The notes under the pieces are model-generated. The model did no database searches, was not told the origin of the DNA, and was given only the letters and a program-made list of their open reading frames with translations. The position numbers and the translations under genes were made by a program. Shown piece by piece: positions 1 to 9,907 of a DNA stretch of 64,000 nt. Position 1 is the stretch's first letter. The number at the start of each line of letters is the position of its first letter. The stretch is from assembly GCF_900120195.1 (NCBI RefSeq), contig NZ_LT635539.1, positions 1,559,404-1,623,403 of the forward strand. Direction: 5' to 3'. This stretch comes from Blautia sp. Marseille-P3087 (lineage in GTDB: Bacteria; Bacillota; Clostridia; Lachnospirales; Lachnospiraceae).

Positions 1-836
1 TCATCAATATCACAGAGTGCAAGACCATTGTAACCTTTTGCCGGAGAGCTTCCCTCCGTCTCAATATACTGCTGGTACATGGCGCGTGCATTGGCTGTAT
101 CACCCTGTGCTTTATAAACCATACCGAGAAGCAGGATTCCCTCTGTGCTCTTTTTGTTGACCGCTTCTGTCAGTTCTTTCTTTGCATTGCTGTAATCCTG
201 CATATAGTAATAAGCTTTTCCCCGGTCGCAGTAATCGTCTGCAGTTTTGGCTTCTGTCTGTAATGCAGTCTCCAGATAACGTGTACCGTCTGCCTCCATG
301 TCTTTTTCGAGATATGCCTCATAGATCTCGATCGCCATCTCATAGGACGCATCAGCATCATACGCATCAGTAAAATTAGTGGATGCCTCATCATAAGAAT
401 CCATGGCAAGTGCCACACAGCCAGTCAGATAATACGTGTCTGCATCCATCGCGTAATCTTCGGCGATGGTCTGGCAGTCTGCCATTGCAGCATCAAAAAG
501 CTCTGATTTCATCTCTGCAGTCGCACGATAAGCAAGCATGTCCTTTTTCAATGTTTTGCCTGCTTTTTCATCATTCAGTCCACTGGTGAGATAGTCGATC
601 GCATCCTGGTAATTGCCGAGATGAAGGCTTGCTATACCTGCCCCACGATACGACTGCGCACTTTTATATCCGGCAGTGATCGAAGACTTGTAACCTTCCA
701 GCGCATAGTCATAACTTCCCTGCTCAAGATCTGTTACAGCCTGGTCGTAAGTCTTCTTATTCTGCCCCCCGCAGCCGGTCAGCATGAGCATACAGAGACC
801 GGCTGTTCCCATTTTTATAATATTTTTTTTATTCAT
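1..836 (-). CDS. TPR-repeat lipoprotein, 3' end cut by window edge
   Basis: Reading down from an ATG at 836 gives an open frame with no stop as far as base 1, about 278 residues. It starts MNKKNIIKMGTAG and runs through a hydrophobic stretch to a lipobox (LMLTGCGG), so the protein should be exported and lipid-anchored. The mature part is helical and repetitive, with segments such as YQDAIDYLTSGL, YSNAKKELTEAV and GDTANARAMYQQYIE, typical of tetratricopeptide repeats, which are protein-interaction scaffolds. It starts 9 bp after the glmM stop and is probably co-transcribed with it. No catalytic function can be assigned. The C-terminus lies outside the window. Confidence 0.8.
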   Translation of the reverse strand, partial: MNKKNIIKMGTAGLCMLMLTGCGGQNKKTYDQAVTDLEQGSYDYALEGYKSSITAGYKSAQSYRGAGIASLHLGNYQDAIDYLTSGLNDEKAGKTLKKDMLAYRATAEMKSELFDAAMADCQTIAEDYAMDADTYYLTGCVALAMDSYDEASTNFTDAYDADASYEMAIEIYEAYLEKDMEADGTRYLETALQTEAKTADDYCDRGKAYYYMQDYSNAKKELTEAVNKKSTEGILLLGMVYKAQGDTANARAMYQQYIETEGSSPAKGYNGLALCDID

Positions 837-845
837 CAATATCCT

Positions 846-2192
846 TTATTCTACAATAAGTCCTTCTTCTTCCATGACACGTACTACATTATTTACGTGC
901 TCTGCACAGATTTCCTCTGTTCCGGCTTCTACCATGACACGGATCAGCGGCTCTGTACCACTTTCCCTTACAAGAATACGTCCTTCTGTACTCAGTGCTC
1001 TTGCAGCTGCTTCTACTGCTTCGACAACCTTCGGGTTCTCTCTTGCAGTTTTCTTATCGGCTACACGCACATTGCGCAGGATCTGCGGATATACTTTCAT
1101 CTCTTTTGCAAGATCACAGAGAGTTGCTTTCTGCTCTACGCAGGCTTCCATGATCATAAGAGAAGTCAGGATTCCGTCACCGGTAGCTGCATAACGGCTG
1201 AAAATCACGTGTCCGGACTGCTCGCCACCAATACTGTAATTGTTTTCGAGCATATTTTCTGCTACGTATTTGTCACCTACGGCAGTCTGCTCATAGTTGA
1301 TGTCTTCACTTTCAAATGCTTTATAAAGTCCCATGTTGGACATAACGGTCGTAACAACAGTATTGCCGTTTAATTTGCCCTGTGATTTCAGGAATTTACC
1401 ACATACATACAAAATCTTGTCACCATCAATGATATTTCCCTTATGGTCTACCGCAATACAGCGGTCTGCATCTCCGTCATAGGCAAAACCGACATCCAGC
1501 CCATTCTCAACCACATATTTCTGCAGTACTTCGATATGCGTGGAACCACAGCCACGATTGATGTTGGTTCCGTCCGGATCATTGTTGATCACATAAGTCT
1601 TTGCACGAAGTGCGTCAAATACACTTTTTGCGATTGCAGAAGAACTTCCGTTGGAACAATCCAGTCCGACTTTAATGTTTTTGAAGTCACGGCACGGAAT
1701 AGAAATCAGATAACCGATATAACGGTTACGTCCGGAAGCATAATCCACGGTACGTCCGATATCTTCGCGTGTTGCATATGGAAGATCTTCGATCTTGCCA
1801 TCCAGATATGCTTCGATTCTTGCCTCTACTTCTGCTTCAATCTTCTGTCCGTTACCGTTCAGAAGCTTGATTCCATTATCGTAAAATGGATTATGACTTG
1901 CAGAGATCATAATTCCGCAGTCAAAATTCTCTGTGCGAACCGCGTATGAAACACTCGGTGTTGTCGTTACATGAAGCAGATATGCATCTGCTCCGGAAGC
2001 CGTCAGTCCGGCAACCAGTGCATACTCAAACATATAGCTGCTGCGTCTGGTATCCTTGCCGATTACGATCTTGGCCTTATGTTCACGGCCATAGTACCAG
2101 CCGACATATCTGCCGACTTTGAAAGCATGATCTACTGTTAACTGTATATTTGCTTCCCCACGAAAACCATCTGTTCCAAAATATTTGCCCAT
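846..2192 (-). CDS. glmM: Phosphoglucosamine mutase GlmM
   Basis: This 448-residue protein has full family length. It interconverts glucosamine-6-phosphate and glucosamine-1-phosphate, the step feeding UDP-GlcNAc for peptidoglycan, in the cytoplasm. The N-terminus GKYFGTDGFRGEAN is characteristic. The phosphoserine loop ISASHNP (Ser about 99), the Mg-binding DGDADRC loop and the C-terminal phosphate-binding RESGTEP are all present. The start has a clear upstream AAGGAGG. The nucleotidyltransferase gene just upstream and the TPR lipoprotein downstream read the same way. Nothing in the sequence suggests truncation. Confidence 0.97.
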   Translation of the reverse strand: MGKYFGTDGFRGEANIQLTVDHAFKVGRYVGWYYGREHKAKIVIGKDTRRSSYMFEYALVAGLTASGADAYLLHVTTTPSVSYAVRTENFDCGIMISASHNPFYDNGIKLLNGNGQKIEAEVEARIEAYLDGKIEDLPYATREDIGRTVDYASGRNRYIGYLISIPCRDFKNIKVGLDCSNGSSSAIAKSVFDALRAKTYVINNDPDGTNINRGCGSTHIEVLQKYVVENGLDVGFAYDGDADRCIAVDHKGNIIDGDKILYVCGKFLKSQGKLNGNTVVTTVMSNMGLYKAFESEDINYEQTAVGDKYVAENMLENNYSIGGEQSGHVIFSRYAATGDGILTSLMIMEACVEQKATLCDLAKEMKVYPQILRNVRVADKKTARENPKVVEAVEAAARALSTEGRILVRESGTEPLIRVMVEAGTEEICAEHVNNVVRVMEEEGLIVE

Positions 2193-2234
2193 TATTTTCC
2201 TCCTTATCCGCGCATATCTAATGCGTTGTCCTGC

Positions 2235-3152
2235 TTATTTGTAAAGATCAGCCGGATAAACTCCTTTTTTGACCAGCTCAGCAAAAGCCTCTGTCACAGA
2301 AGCCTTGTCTTCCTGATAAGTTACACCAAACCAGGTGTCCCTGCTCTCCAGTACATCAACAGTTGCCTCTCCCTTCTGGATCAGCTCATCGATCATAACC
2401 GGAAGAAGGTATTCTTTCTTAATATCTTCTGGTTTCAGATCCTCAAGAAATTCAACAAAACCTTTTTCCAGTGTATCCATAAATGCCGGAGTAAGTCCCC
2501 ACATATTCATGGAAACCAGGCTCTTAACATCCAGTTTTTCTACTGTACCGTCATCGCTGCGTGTTTCAGCACCTTCAGCAGTCTTAAAGATATTATGTGT
2601 CTCTGTAACACCTGTCAGTGCACCATTTTCGATGTGGCACACACCACGTGTAACACTTCCGTTATCACTCAGTGTATTTCCAAGACGGAATCCTGCCATA
2701 CAGATATGAATTTTATCATCCTGCGGCTGTTCCTGTACCAGATATTCATGTACTTTTACATATGCTTCCTTTCCATAGTAATCGTCTGCATTGATTACAA
2801 CAAAAGGCTCATCCAGCACTTCCCGTGCGGCAAGGACTGCCTGGCCGGTTCCCCATGGTTTGGTACGGTCTGCCGGTTTGCTGAATCCATCCGGAAGATT
2901 CTCAAGTGACTGGAATGCATATTCTACTTCTGTGATCTTTTCGATTCTTTCTCCGATGACACGGCGGAATTCTTCTTCCAGATCCTTACGGATAATAAAG
3001 ACAACTTTATTAAATCCTGCCTCCAACGCGTCATGAATGGAATAATCCATAATGATCTCACCATTCGGTCCTACCGGTGCAAGCTGCTTGATGCCCTTTC
3101 CGAAGCGACTTCCGATTCCTGCTGCCATGATTACCAATGCTGTTTTTTTCAT
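2235..3152 (-). CDS. Sugar-nucleotidyltransferase-like protein (NTP_transferase family)
   Basis: The 305-residue protein starts MKKTALVIMAAGIGSRFG, the glycine-rich nucleotide-binding start of the NTP_transferase fold, followed by KQLAPVGPNGE. The metal-binding region is NADDYYG near residue 123. Such enzymes condense a sugar phosphate with an NTP to give an NDP-sugar plus pyrophosphate. The substrate cannot be read from the sequence. Its place directly upstream of glmM suggests a role in nucleotide-sugar or cell-envelope supply, but it lacks the left-handed beta-helix of GlmU. A GGGAGG site precedes the ATG. There are 42 bp to glmM, so the two are probably one transcript. Confidence 0.8.
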   Translation of the reverse strand: MKKTALVIMAAGIGSRFGKGIKQLAPVGPNGEIIMDYSIHDALEAGFNKVVFIIRKDLEEEFRRVIGERIEKITEVEYAFQSLENLPDGFSKPADRTKPWGTGQAVLAAREVLDEPFVVINADDYYGKEAYVKVHEYLVQEQPQDDKIHICMAGFRLGNTLSDNGSVTRGVCHIENGALTGVTETHNIFKTAEGAETRSDDGTVEKLDVKSLVSMNMWGLTPAFMDTLEKGFVEFLEDLKPEDIKKEYLLPVMIDELIQKGEATVDVLESRDTWFGVTYQEDKASVTEAFAELVKKGVYPADLYK

Positions 3153-3220
3153 GTAAATTTCCTCCCATTATACACTTTACATATTTTTCTGTATTATTTA
3201 CGCATATATTTTACATGCAT

Positions 3221-4297
3221 TTACTGTTCTTCATTTAAAGAACTGAGTTTTGCTGCCTGGTCAGCTGCAATCAGGCTGTCAAGAATTTCATCCAGATCTC
3301 CTCCGAGGATTCCATCCAGACGGTGCAGTGTCAGTTTGATACGGTGATCTGTCACACGTCCCTGTGGGAAATTGTAGGTACGGATCTTCTCGGAACGGTC
3401 TCCGGTACCGATCTGGCTTCTTCTTGCCTCAGCCTCTGCATCATGCTGCTTTGCAAGTTCCATCTCATACAGACGGGAACGCAGAACTTTCAGTGCCTTG
3501 TCTTTATTCTTAAGCTGTGATTTCTCATCCTGACAGGAAATCACGATTCCGGTTGGGATATGGGTCAGACGTACTGCAGAGTCTGTAGTGTTGACACACT
3601 GTCCACCGTTTCCGGATGCACGGAACACATCAAATTTACAGTCATTCATATCCAGATGGAAGTCAATCTCCTCTGCCTCCGGCATGATTGCAACGGTGCA
3701 GGTGGATGTATGGATACGTCCGCCTGATTCTGTCTCCGGAACTCGCTGTACACGGTGTACACCACTCTCATATTTCAGTCTGGAATATGCCCCCTGTCCC
3801 TGGATCATAAATGTAACTTCCTTAAATCCGCCGATTCCGTTCTCATTGAGACTCATCATCTCCGTCTTCCAGCGGCGTGATTCTGCGTATTTCACATACA
3901 TACGGTAAATCTCTGCTGCAAACAGTGCCGCCTCATCTCCGCCGGCGCCGGCACGGATCTCAACGATAACATTCTTGCTGTCATTCGGGTCTTTCGGAAG
4001 AAGAAGAATCTTCAGTTCTTTTTCCAGTTCTTCCACACGCTTCTTTGCATCAGACAACTCTTCCTTCAGCATCTCGCGCATTTCTTCATCCTTTTCTTCT
4101 TCCAGCATCGATAAGCTGTCCTGAATGGTTTCTTTATTTTCTTTGTATTCTTTGTAGGTGTCTACAATAGGCTGCAGTTCACTCTGTTCTTTCATAAGCT
4201 TCTGGAAACGTTCCTGATTATCTGTTACACCCGGTTCTCCGAGTTCATTCAGAACTTCCTCGAAGCGAACAAGCAGGTCCTCTAATTTATCAAACAT
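3221..4297 (-). CDS. prfA: Peptide chain release factor 1
   Basis: At 358 residues this is full-length RF1, which reads UAA and UAG stop codons and triggers peptide release on the ribosome. The peptidyl-hydrolase motif is in [18 protein letters not shown], and the GGQ is intact. The N-terminal coiled region and the C-terminal [12 protein letters not shown] segment match class I release factors. A CAGGAGG site precedes the ATG. The gene follows prmC, whose product methylates the GGQ glutamine. The order rpmE, DUF1385 gene, prmC, prfA is a common Clostridia arrangement and supports the call. Confidence 0.97.
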   Translation of the reverse strand: MFDKLEDLLVRFEEVLNELGEPGVTDNQERFQKLMKEQSELQPIVDTYKEYKENKETIQDSLSMLEEEKDEEMREMLKEELSDAKKRVEELEKELKILLLPKDPNDSKNVIVEIRAGAGGDEAALFAAEIYRMYVKYAESRRWKTEMMSLNENGIGGFKEVTFMIQGQGAYSRLKYESGVHRVQRVPETESGGRIHTSTCTVAIMPEAEEIDFHLDMNDCKFDVFRASGNGGQCVNTTDSAVRLTHIPTGIVISCQDEKSQLKNKDKALKVLRSRLYEMELAKQHDAEAEARRSQIGTGDRSEKIRTYNFPQGRVTDHRIKLTLHRLDGILGGDLDEILDSLIAADQAAKLSSLNEEQ

Positions 4298-4313
4298 CCT
4301 GTTCCTCCTGTAT

Positions 4314-5186
4314 TTACTTTTTCTGTCCGATCACGACTCTGTCAAGTCCTGACAGATCCTGTATTACTTCTACATTAACAAAATCATTTGCTTTCATGAT
4401 CTCCGGGACGGACTCTCCCTGATCACAGCCGATCTCATACATCAGCCATCCGCCCGCCCGCAGATATTTCCCTGCCTGCGCGGTGATCTCTCTGTAAAAA
4501 AACAGTCCGTCTTCTTTCCCATCCAGCGCAAGCACCGGATCATGGGAACGCACTTCCTCCATAAGCCCCGGAATGTCTCCCGATGGGATATAGGGCGGAT
4601 TCGAGATAAGCATATCATATTCCACAGCTGTATTTCCACTGTTTTTCTCAAAATAGTCACCGGAAAACAGATCACTCTGCACAAATTCCGCACGATTTTC
4701 AAGCTGCAGATGCATTCTGTTCTGCTTTGCGACAGTAAGTGCCCCCTCCGATACATCCACACCGGTTCCTGACGCATCCTGCCTCTCCATAAGAAGACTG
4801 AGCAAAATGCAGCCGGAACCGGTACACATATCAAGGATTTTCGGTGAACGGCTGTCCTTTAAATGTGTGAGTGCTGTTTCGACCAGTACTTCCGTATCCT
4901 GACGCGGCACCAGCACACGCTCATCTACACAGAATTCATATCCCATAAAATAAGCCCTGCCGGTAATATGCTGCAATGGAATATGCTGTGCACGTTTGGC
5001 ACACATCTCCAGATAACGTGATTCTGTCTTTTTATCCAGAATTTCATCCATATGTGCATAATACCAGGCACGATTGATATCTGCCGCATACTCCAGAAGA
5101 AGCCAGGCATCCAACCCGGCTTCTTCAATCGCGGCCGCATCCAGAAGATGAATTCCATCTTCCAGTACTTCTTTATATGTCCGCAT
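4314..5186 (-). CDS. prmC: Release factor glutamine methyltransferase PrmC
   Basis: This SAM-dependent methyltransferase modifies the GGQ glutamine of release factors. The class I Rossmann SAM loop is [11 protein letters not shown] and the substrate-glutamine motif is SNPPYI, both diagnostic of PrmC/HemK. I chose the ATG at 5186 ([11 protein letters not shown]) because GGAGAAG lies six to seven bases upstream and family members start the same way. An in-frame ATG at 5198 is possible. The start overlaps the end of the upstream DUF1385 gene by 14 bp, which suggests translational coupling. prfA, encoding its substrate, follows 16 bp downstream. Confidence 0.95.
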   Translation of the reverse strand: MRTYKEVLEDGIHLLDAAAIEEAGLDAWLLLEYAADINRAWYYAHMDEILDKKTESRYLEMCAKRAQHIPLQHITGRAYFMGYEFCVDERVLVPRQDTEVLVETALTHLKDSRSPKILDMCTGSGCILLSLLMERQDASGTGVDVSEGALTVAKQNRMHLQLENRAEFVQSDLFSGDYFEKNSGNTAVEYDMLISNPPYIPSGDIPGLMEEVRSHDPVLALDGKEDGLFFYREITAQAGKYLRAGGWLMYEIGCDQGESVPEIMKANDFVNVEVIQDLSGLDRVVIGQKK

Positions 5187-6171
5187 GTTCTTCTCCATTA
5201 TTTTCTTCCGGGTCAACCCAGTCGAATTCTCTTTTCAGGTAATCTTTCCAGTCAAAAACTGCTTCTACCGCTTTGATTGCTACTTCAACCATATCTGCAG
5301 TCGGTTCTTTCGTTGTCAGCTTCTGCATTGCAAGTCCCGGTTTGCTCATCATATCTGCAAATTTGGTATCTGTTCTGCCTGCCCACTGAATGATTTCAAA
5401 GGAAATACCGGATACAACCGGCACCATCAGAAGACGACCGAAAAGGCGTACCCAGTAAACAGGAACAAGTACAAATGCAAAATGAAGACAGATACTTACC
5501 AGCATGACCAGAAACAGGAAGCTCGTACCGCAGCGCTTGTGCTGTCTGGAACTGGCCATAACGTTCTCAACCGTAAGCGGAAGTCCGTGTTCCACACAGT
5601 TGATACATTTATGCTCTGCACCGTGGTACATAAATGTTCTCTGAATATCTTTCATTCTGGAAATCAGAAACATATATCCCAGGAAAAGCGCGAGCTTCAC
5701 GAATGCTTCGGCTACTGTTACGCCAAACTCTGAGGCTCCAACCTTCCGAAGCAGACTGGCCAGTGCATACGGTAACAACATAAATGCAGCCACAGAAAAT
5801 ATGATTGAAATTGCCACAGTTATGTAAAGAAGCCACTGGAACTGCTTCGCTTCTTTGGCTTTCTTTGCGGAAAGTTCTTCTTCGGAAAGTGCAGCGTTTT
5901 TGGCTGCTTCTTTTTCGTCTTCTTCATCTCCTGCAATCTCTGCAGAATACATCAGACATTTCGTGCCAACAACCAGACCATCCACAAAACTTACCACACC
6001 GCGGATGATCGGCCATTTCAGAAATCCGGCTCTACCGAAGGTACATTTATAGTCTTCTACTTTTATTTCTATTTCTTTATCAGGACGTCGCACTGCAACA
6101 GCATATTTATCCTTATGCCGCATCATAATGCCTTCCATTACCGCCTGACCGCCGATATTCGATGGTTTCAT
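5173..6171 (-). CDS. DUF1385 integral membrane protein (YqhQ-like)
   Basis: The 332-residue protein begins SNIGGQAVMEGIMMRHKDKYAVAVRRPD, the conserved DUF1385 opening. It carries the family motif YHGAEHKCINCVEHG in the middle, followed by KRCGTSFLF. At least four hydrophobic segments lie between residues about 115 and 255, so it is a membrane protein. The biochemical function of the family is unknown. It is habitually found between rpmE and prmC/prfA in Firmicutes, as here, which suggests co-expression with translation genes rather than a known shared role. The start is preceded by GGAG. Confidence 0.9.
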   Translation of the reverse strand: MKPSNIGGQAVMEGIMMRHKDKYAVAVRRPDKEIEIKVEDYKCTFGRAGFLKWPIIRGVVSFVDGLVVGTKCLMYSAEIAGDEEDEKEAAKNAALSEEELSAKKAKEAKQFQWLLYITVAISIIFSVAAFMLLPYALASLLRKVGASEFGVTVAEAFVKLALFLGYMFLISRMKDIQRTFMYHGAEHKCINCVEHGLPLTVENVMASSRQHKRCGTSFLFLVMLVSICLHFAFVLVPVYWVRLFGRLLMVPVVSGISFEIIQWAGRTDTKFADMMSKPGLAMQKLTTKEPTADMVEVAIKAVEAVFDWKDYLKREFDWVDPEENNGEEHADI

Positions 6172-6244
6172 ATATCACTCCATAAAAAATATATTCTCTT
6201 ACAAAGAACCTGCCACCGGCAGCTTCTCCTGCATATTTTGGCAG

Positions 6245-6285
6245 AAAAGCAAAAACAGGCTGAGATTTCCCCAACCTCAACCTGT
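6245..6285 (-). terminator. Rho-independent terminator after rpmE
   Basis: On the minus strand a 10-bp stem (ACAGGTTGAG pairing with CTCAGCCTGT, one G-U pair) is followed directly by TTTTTGCTTTT. It sits 25 bp after the rpmE stop and before the DUF1385 gene, so rpmE can be expressed as a short separate transcript. Confidence 0.85.
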
Positions 6286-6309
6286 CTCTTGTTTCGTTAT
6301 CTTGTCTGA

Positions 6310-6513
6310 TTATTTGTTTAAGCCGTATTTCTTGTTGAACTTATCAATACGTCCGCGAGCCTGAGCTGCTTTCTGCTGTCCTGTATAGAATGGATGACAT
6401 TTGGAGCAGATTTCTACATGGATATCTTTCTTAGTAGATCCTGTTACAAATGTGTTTCCGCAGTTGCAGGTTACAGTTGCCTGATAGTAGTTTGGATGGA
6501 TTCCTTCACGCAT
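6310..6513 (-). CDS. rpmE: 50S ribosomal protein L31
   Basis: This 67-residue protein of the large ribosomal subunit matches the zinc-containing C+ type of L31. It starts [21 protein letters not shown], and the metal-ligand cysteines appear as CxC and CSKC ([11 protein letters not shown]). The start at 6513 is preferred over an upstream GTG at 6522 because AGAGAGGTG lies seven bases upstream of the ATG and the family starts M(K/R)EGIHP. The presence of the zinc ligands suggests no zinc-free paralog is needed for basic function. Confidence 0.97.
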   Translation of the reverse strand: MREGIHPNYYQATVTCNCGNTFVTGSTKKDIHVEICSKCHPFYTGQQKAAQARGRIDKFNKKYGLNK

Positions 6514-6622
6514 GATTTTCACCTCTCTATAATTCTTCTATTTTCTATTCGTATTAATTTGACGAATTTACTATTTCGCAGCTTTCTGATTATAACACAC
6601 TCAATATGCAAATGCAAGCTGT

Positions 6623-8056
6623 TTATAAAAATTTCTGTTTTTTTGCAGTCTGTATAAATTCGGCATTGTTTTTGGTACGTGAAAACATGTTCAGAATCTG
6701 TTCTACCGCGTCTTCTGCCTTGAGGCTGTTGAGTGCACGGCGCATGTTATACACGGCTTCCTGCTCGTCCTTCGTCAGAAGCAGGTCCTCACGTCTCGTT
6801 CCGGATTTCTGAATGTCGATTGCCGGGAAAACTCTCTTTTCCTGTAATTTACGGTCAAGTACAAGTTCCATGTTACCGGTTCCCTTGAATTCCTCGTAAA
6901 TAACATCGTCCATCTTGCTTCCGGTATCGACGAGTGCTGTTGCAAGGATCGTCAGACTTCCGCCTTCTCTCATATTACGGGCTGCACCAAAAAACCTCTT
7001 CGGCATGTGAAGCGCTGCCGGATCAAGACCGCCGGACAGTGTCCTTCCGCTCGGTGTCACGCAGAGATTGTATGCTCTGGCAAGTCTTGTGATGGAATCA
7101 AGAAGGATCGTGACTTCCTGCTTATGCTCTACCAGACGGCGCGCACGCTCAACCACCATCTCAGAAACGCGTCTGTGGTGCTCCGGAAGCTCGTCAAATG
7201 TAGAATAAATAACTTCAACGTTATCGCCTTTGATTTCTTCTTTGATATCGGTAACTTCCTCCGGACGCTCATCGATCAGAAGAATGATCAGATGCATGGA
7301 CGGATTATTCTTAAGAATAGACTTTGCAACATCCTTTAAAAGTGTCGTCTTACCTGCTTTCGGAGGAGAAACGATCATGCCTCGCTGTCCCTTACCGATC
7401 GGACTTAACAGATCCATGATACGCATTGCGACTGTACCGCCCGGACGCTCCATACGCAGACGCTCATTCGGGAAGATCGGGGTCATATCTTCAAAATTAT
7501 ATCTTCTCTGTCCTTCGCTCGGCGGGAAACCATTGATGGAATTTACATAGAGAAGCGCACTGAACTTCTCCCCCTGTGTCTTGATGCGGATGCTTCCCTG
7601 CACGATATCTCCTGTCTTTAAGTTAAAACGTCTGATCTGGGACGGAGATACATAAATGTCATTCTCACCCGGCAGATAATTGGCACAGCGAATAAATCCA
7701 TATCCATCCGGAAGTACTTCCAGAATGCCATTTGCTTTCTCGCCGCTGTCAAGCTGGGCTGTCTCCGCCGGATTCTTGTAGGTGTACTCTGTACGTTCCT
7801 GATAATTTTTTCTCTCTGATGTATCATAAGAAGCACGTGGTTCCCGAACACGGTTTTCTTCTCTGGCGGACTCTTCCTGTCTGTGTTCAGTATTCTTAGA
7901 TTCCGCACTGCCTGCAGACGCCTTTTCCTTTTCGTCTTCTTCGAGCATGCGCTCTATCAGTTCCGGCTTTCTCAAAGTAGAAATCCCCTTCAATCCTCTT
8001 GCCTTTGCAAGGTCTTTTAATGTAGCAAGGGACAATGATTCATATTTTTCTCTCAT
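6623..8056 (-). CDS. rho: Transcription termination factor Rho
   Basis: The 477-residue hexameric RNA-DNA helicase terminates transcription at rut-containing RNAs. The N-terminal SAP-like Rho_N segment (residues 10-40) is followed by a charged Arg/Glu-rich insert (about 45-100), as in many Clostridia. Next comes the cold-shock RNA-binding domain ([20 protein letters not shown]). The RecA-type ATPase has the P-loop [10 protein letters not shown] and the Q-loop/R-loop region [19 protein letters not shown]. All parts are intact. It is followed by rpmE after a 110-bp gap. Confidence 0.97.
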   Translation of the reverse strand: MREKYESLSLATLKDLAKARGLKGISTLRKPELIERMLEEDEKEKASAGSAESKNTEHRQEESAREENRVREPRASYDTSERKNYQERTEYTYKNPAETAQLDSGEKANGILEVLPDGYGFIRCANYLPGENDIYVSPSQIRRFNLKTGDIVQGSIRIKTQGEKFSALLYVNSINGFPPSEGQRRYNFEDMTPIFPNERLRMERPGGTVAMRIMDLLSPIGKGQRGMIVSPPKAGKTTLLKDVAKSILKNNPSMHLIILLIDERPEEVTDIKEEIKGDNVEVIYSTFDELPEHHRRVSEMVVERARRLVEHKQEVTILLDSITRLARAYNLCVTPSGRTLSGGLDPAALHMPKRFFGAARNMREGGSLTILATALVDTGSKMDDVIYEEFKGTGNMELVLDRKLQEKRVFPAIDIQKSGTRREDLLLTKDEQEAVYNMRRALNSLKAEDAVEQILNMFSRTKNNAEFIQTAKKQKFL

Positions 8057-8145
8057 ATAAAAATCCTCTCAGTCTTTTCAAGGCCTATTTATTTGATACC
8101 AGTTATTCAGGAATATCTGTCTGACTCGACATGAATTTCAGAATG

Positions 8146-8178
8146 CCAAAAGAAAACTCTGAAAGAGTTTTCTTTTGG
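8146..8178. terminator. AT-rich perfect hairpin, probable terminator
   Basis: A 14-bp perfect inverted repeat (CCAAAAGAAAACTC and its complement, loop TGAAA) lies in the 259-bp gap between the small exporter gene and rho. Its A-rich left arm and T-rich right arm give an A-tract/stem/T-tract layout on either strand, so it may terminate minus-strand transcripts entering rho. The stem is GC-poor, so termination strength is uncertain. Confidence 0.5.
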
Positions 8179-8242
8179 ATACTTGAAGATATTTTATCAC
8201 AACTTGAAACTTCTGTCCAGCAGATAGAACAGAAGTTTAGAT

Positions 8243-8313
8243 GTTACTGTTCACAGGTAGTATTCCGCGAGGTGTTTTGCCATGAATAATGGCAAAATCC
8301 CGATCACAGTAAT
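8243..8313 (-). repeat. Short variant of a dispersed hairpin repeat (family R1)
   Basis: The first 60 bases are the reverse complement of the right end of the 142-bp repeat at 33264-33405. They share GTTACTGTTCACAGGTA, the CGCGAGGTGTTTTGCCATG segment and ATGGCAAAATCCCG. The copy ends ATCACAGTAAT, so it keeps short inverted ends but lacks the middle hairpin. It abuts the stop codon of the gene at 8316. Confidence 0.75.
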
Positions 8314-8315
8314 TT

Positions 8316-8816
8316 TTAGTGGATCAGGTTGCCTACGATTCCGTAAGAAACCACATACATGATCACAGTTGCCATGATCAGTCCACACAAAATTGCAATA
8401 GATGATTTCTTGATGTCGACTTCCAGAAGTGAAGCAATCAGAGAACCCGTCCATGCACCGGTTCCCGGAAGCGGTACTCCCACAAACAAAAGTAGTCCGA
8501 GGAATTCATATCGTTTAATCTGGTCGCTCTTTCCCATGGCACGATTTTCCAGTCTTTCGATCAGTCCGCGGAAAACCTTTGTTTTTTTCATCAGTTTAAA
8601 AATCTGACGGATAAAGAGCAGAATAAACGGAATCGGAATAATATTTCCCATAATACAGATTGGGATGGCTTTTGCTGCTGATACTTTCAGAAGTGATGCA
8701 GCCAGAAGCCCTCCTCGAAGCTCCAGGATCGGGATCATGGAAATGATAAATATGATCAATTCCTTTGAAATATGCTGTGACAGGTTATCCGTAAACCACT
8801 GAACTAAAACTTCCAT
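8316..8816 (-). CDS. Small multidrug export family membrane protein (COG2426)
   Basis: The 166-residue protein has about four hydrophobic segments. It carries the family signature IPILELRGGLLAA near the N-terminus and GVPLPGTGAWTGSL near residue 115. These match the Sm_multidrug_ex family of small inner-membrane proteins, whose transport role is predicted rather than shown. The ATG overlaps the end of hisC by 13 bp and has AAAAGGAG upstream, so the two are probably translated from one message. No substrate can be inferred. Confidence 0.85.
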   Translation of the reverse strand: MEVLVQWFTDNLSQHISKELIIFIISMIPILELRGGLLAASLLKVSAAKAIPICIMGNIIPIPFILLFIRQIFKLMKKTKVFRGLIERLENRAMGKSDQIKRYEFLGLLLFVGVPLPGTGAWTGSLIASLLEVDIKKSSIAILCGLIMATVIMYVVSYGIVGNLIH

Positions 8817-9880
8817 AAATTCTCCTTTTTGAAATACTCTTTTACGAAATCAAGGAAAGTCTGCATTTCTTTTCTTGTTCCGATTGTAATGCGCAGGTGA
8901 TTATCTGTTCTTCCACCCGGAAAATAACGTACATAAACGTGCTGTTCCCGCAGTGCCTGAAACAGCTGTTTTGCCGGACAGTTCACATGGGACGCAAAAA
9001 TGAAGTTGGCTTTTGAGTCTTCAAAAGTAAAGCCAAGGTTTCTCAGTTCCTGCTTTGTCCATTCTCTTGTCTCTATGATTTTATCGCAGGTCTCACGAAA
9101 ATATGCCTGATCTTTGATCGCAGCCACGCCTGCTTCAATCGATGTGCGGTTCATCGTATAAGAGTTGAACGAATATTTCACATCATTCAGATAAGCGATC
9201 AGTTTCGGGCTTCCCATTGCAAATCCGATACGCATACCTGCCATGGATCTTGATTTGGAAAATGTCTGAACGACCAGCAGATTCTCGTATTTATCGATCA
9301 GGGAAAGTGCTGATTCTGTACCAAAATCTACATATGCTTCATCTACGATCACAATCACATCCTGATTATGTAAGATAATTTCTTCTATCTCATCAAGCGG
9401 CAGAGACACACCGGTCGGTGCATTTGGATTTGGAAAAATAATGCCGCCGTTTTCACGGAAATAATCTTCTTTCTTTATATGGAAGTGTTCGTCCAGTTCC
9501 GGACGCTCGTACGGAATCTGAAACAGATCTGCCCATACATCGTAGAAAGAATACGTAATATCTGGAAAGAGGATCGGTTTTTCACTGTTAAAAAATGTCA
9601 GAAAGCTCATTGCAAGCACATCATCTGAACCGACGCCTACAAACACCTGTTCATCCAAAATGCCATATTCAGCCGCGATCGCATGAACCAGATCCTTTGC
9701 GGCAGGATCCGGATAAAGTCTCAGTGCATCTGTCTCTGTATTTTTAAGCACCTCTGCTACACCCGGTGCCGGAGGATATGGATTTTCGTTTGTATTTAAT
9801 TTGATCATATCCGGCTGGTTCGGCTGCTCACCCGGTGTATACGGAACTACCTTGCGGATATTTTTTTCCCAGTTGTTCAT
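8804..9880 (-). CDS. hisC: Histidinol-phosphate aminotransferase
   Basis: This 358-residue fold-type I PLP enzyme converts imidazole-acetol phosphate and glutamate to histidinol phosphate. It starts with the family pattern KLNTNENPYPPAPGV. The PLP lysine is in QTFSKSRSMAGMRIGF, and the C-terminal arginine loop is DNHLRITIGT. No other his genes are in the window, so it is a detached his gene. It may instead serve another aminotransfer, since HisC-like enzymes also act on aromatic amino acids or threonine phosphate. Confidence 0.88.
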   Translation of the reverse strand: MNNWEKNIRKVVPYTPGEQPNQPDMIKLNTNENPYPPAPGVAEVLKNTETDALRLYPDPAAKDLVHAIAAEYGILDEQVFVGVGSDDVLAMSFLTFFNSEKPILFPDITYSFYDVWADLFQIPYERPELDEHFHIKKEDYFRENGGIIFPNPNAPTGVSLPLDEIEEIILHNQDVIVIVDEAYVDFGTESALSLIDKYENLLVVQTFSKSRSMAGMRIGFAMGSPKLIAYLNDVKYSFNSYTMNRTSIEAGVAAIKDQAYFRETCDKIIETREWTKQELRNLGFTFEDSKANFIFASHVNCPAKQLFQALREQHVYVRYFPGGRTDNHLRITIGTRKEMQTFLDFVKEYFKKENLWKF

Positions 9881-9907
9881 TCTAAAGTCTGTCCCTTCTT
9901 TATTAAA

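Noticed and set aside
621..1373. 250-residue plus-strand open frame
   Set aside because: It runs antisense to glmM and the TPR lipoprotein, both well supported, and has unlikely composition (many Cys, Phe, His).
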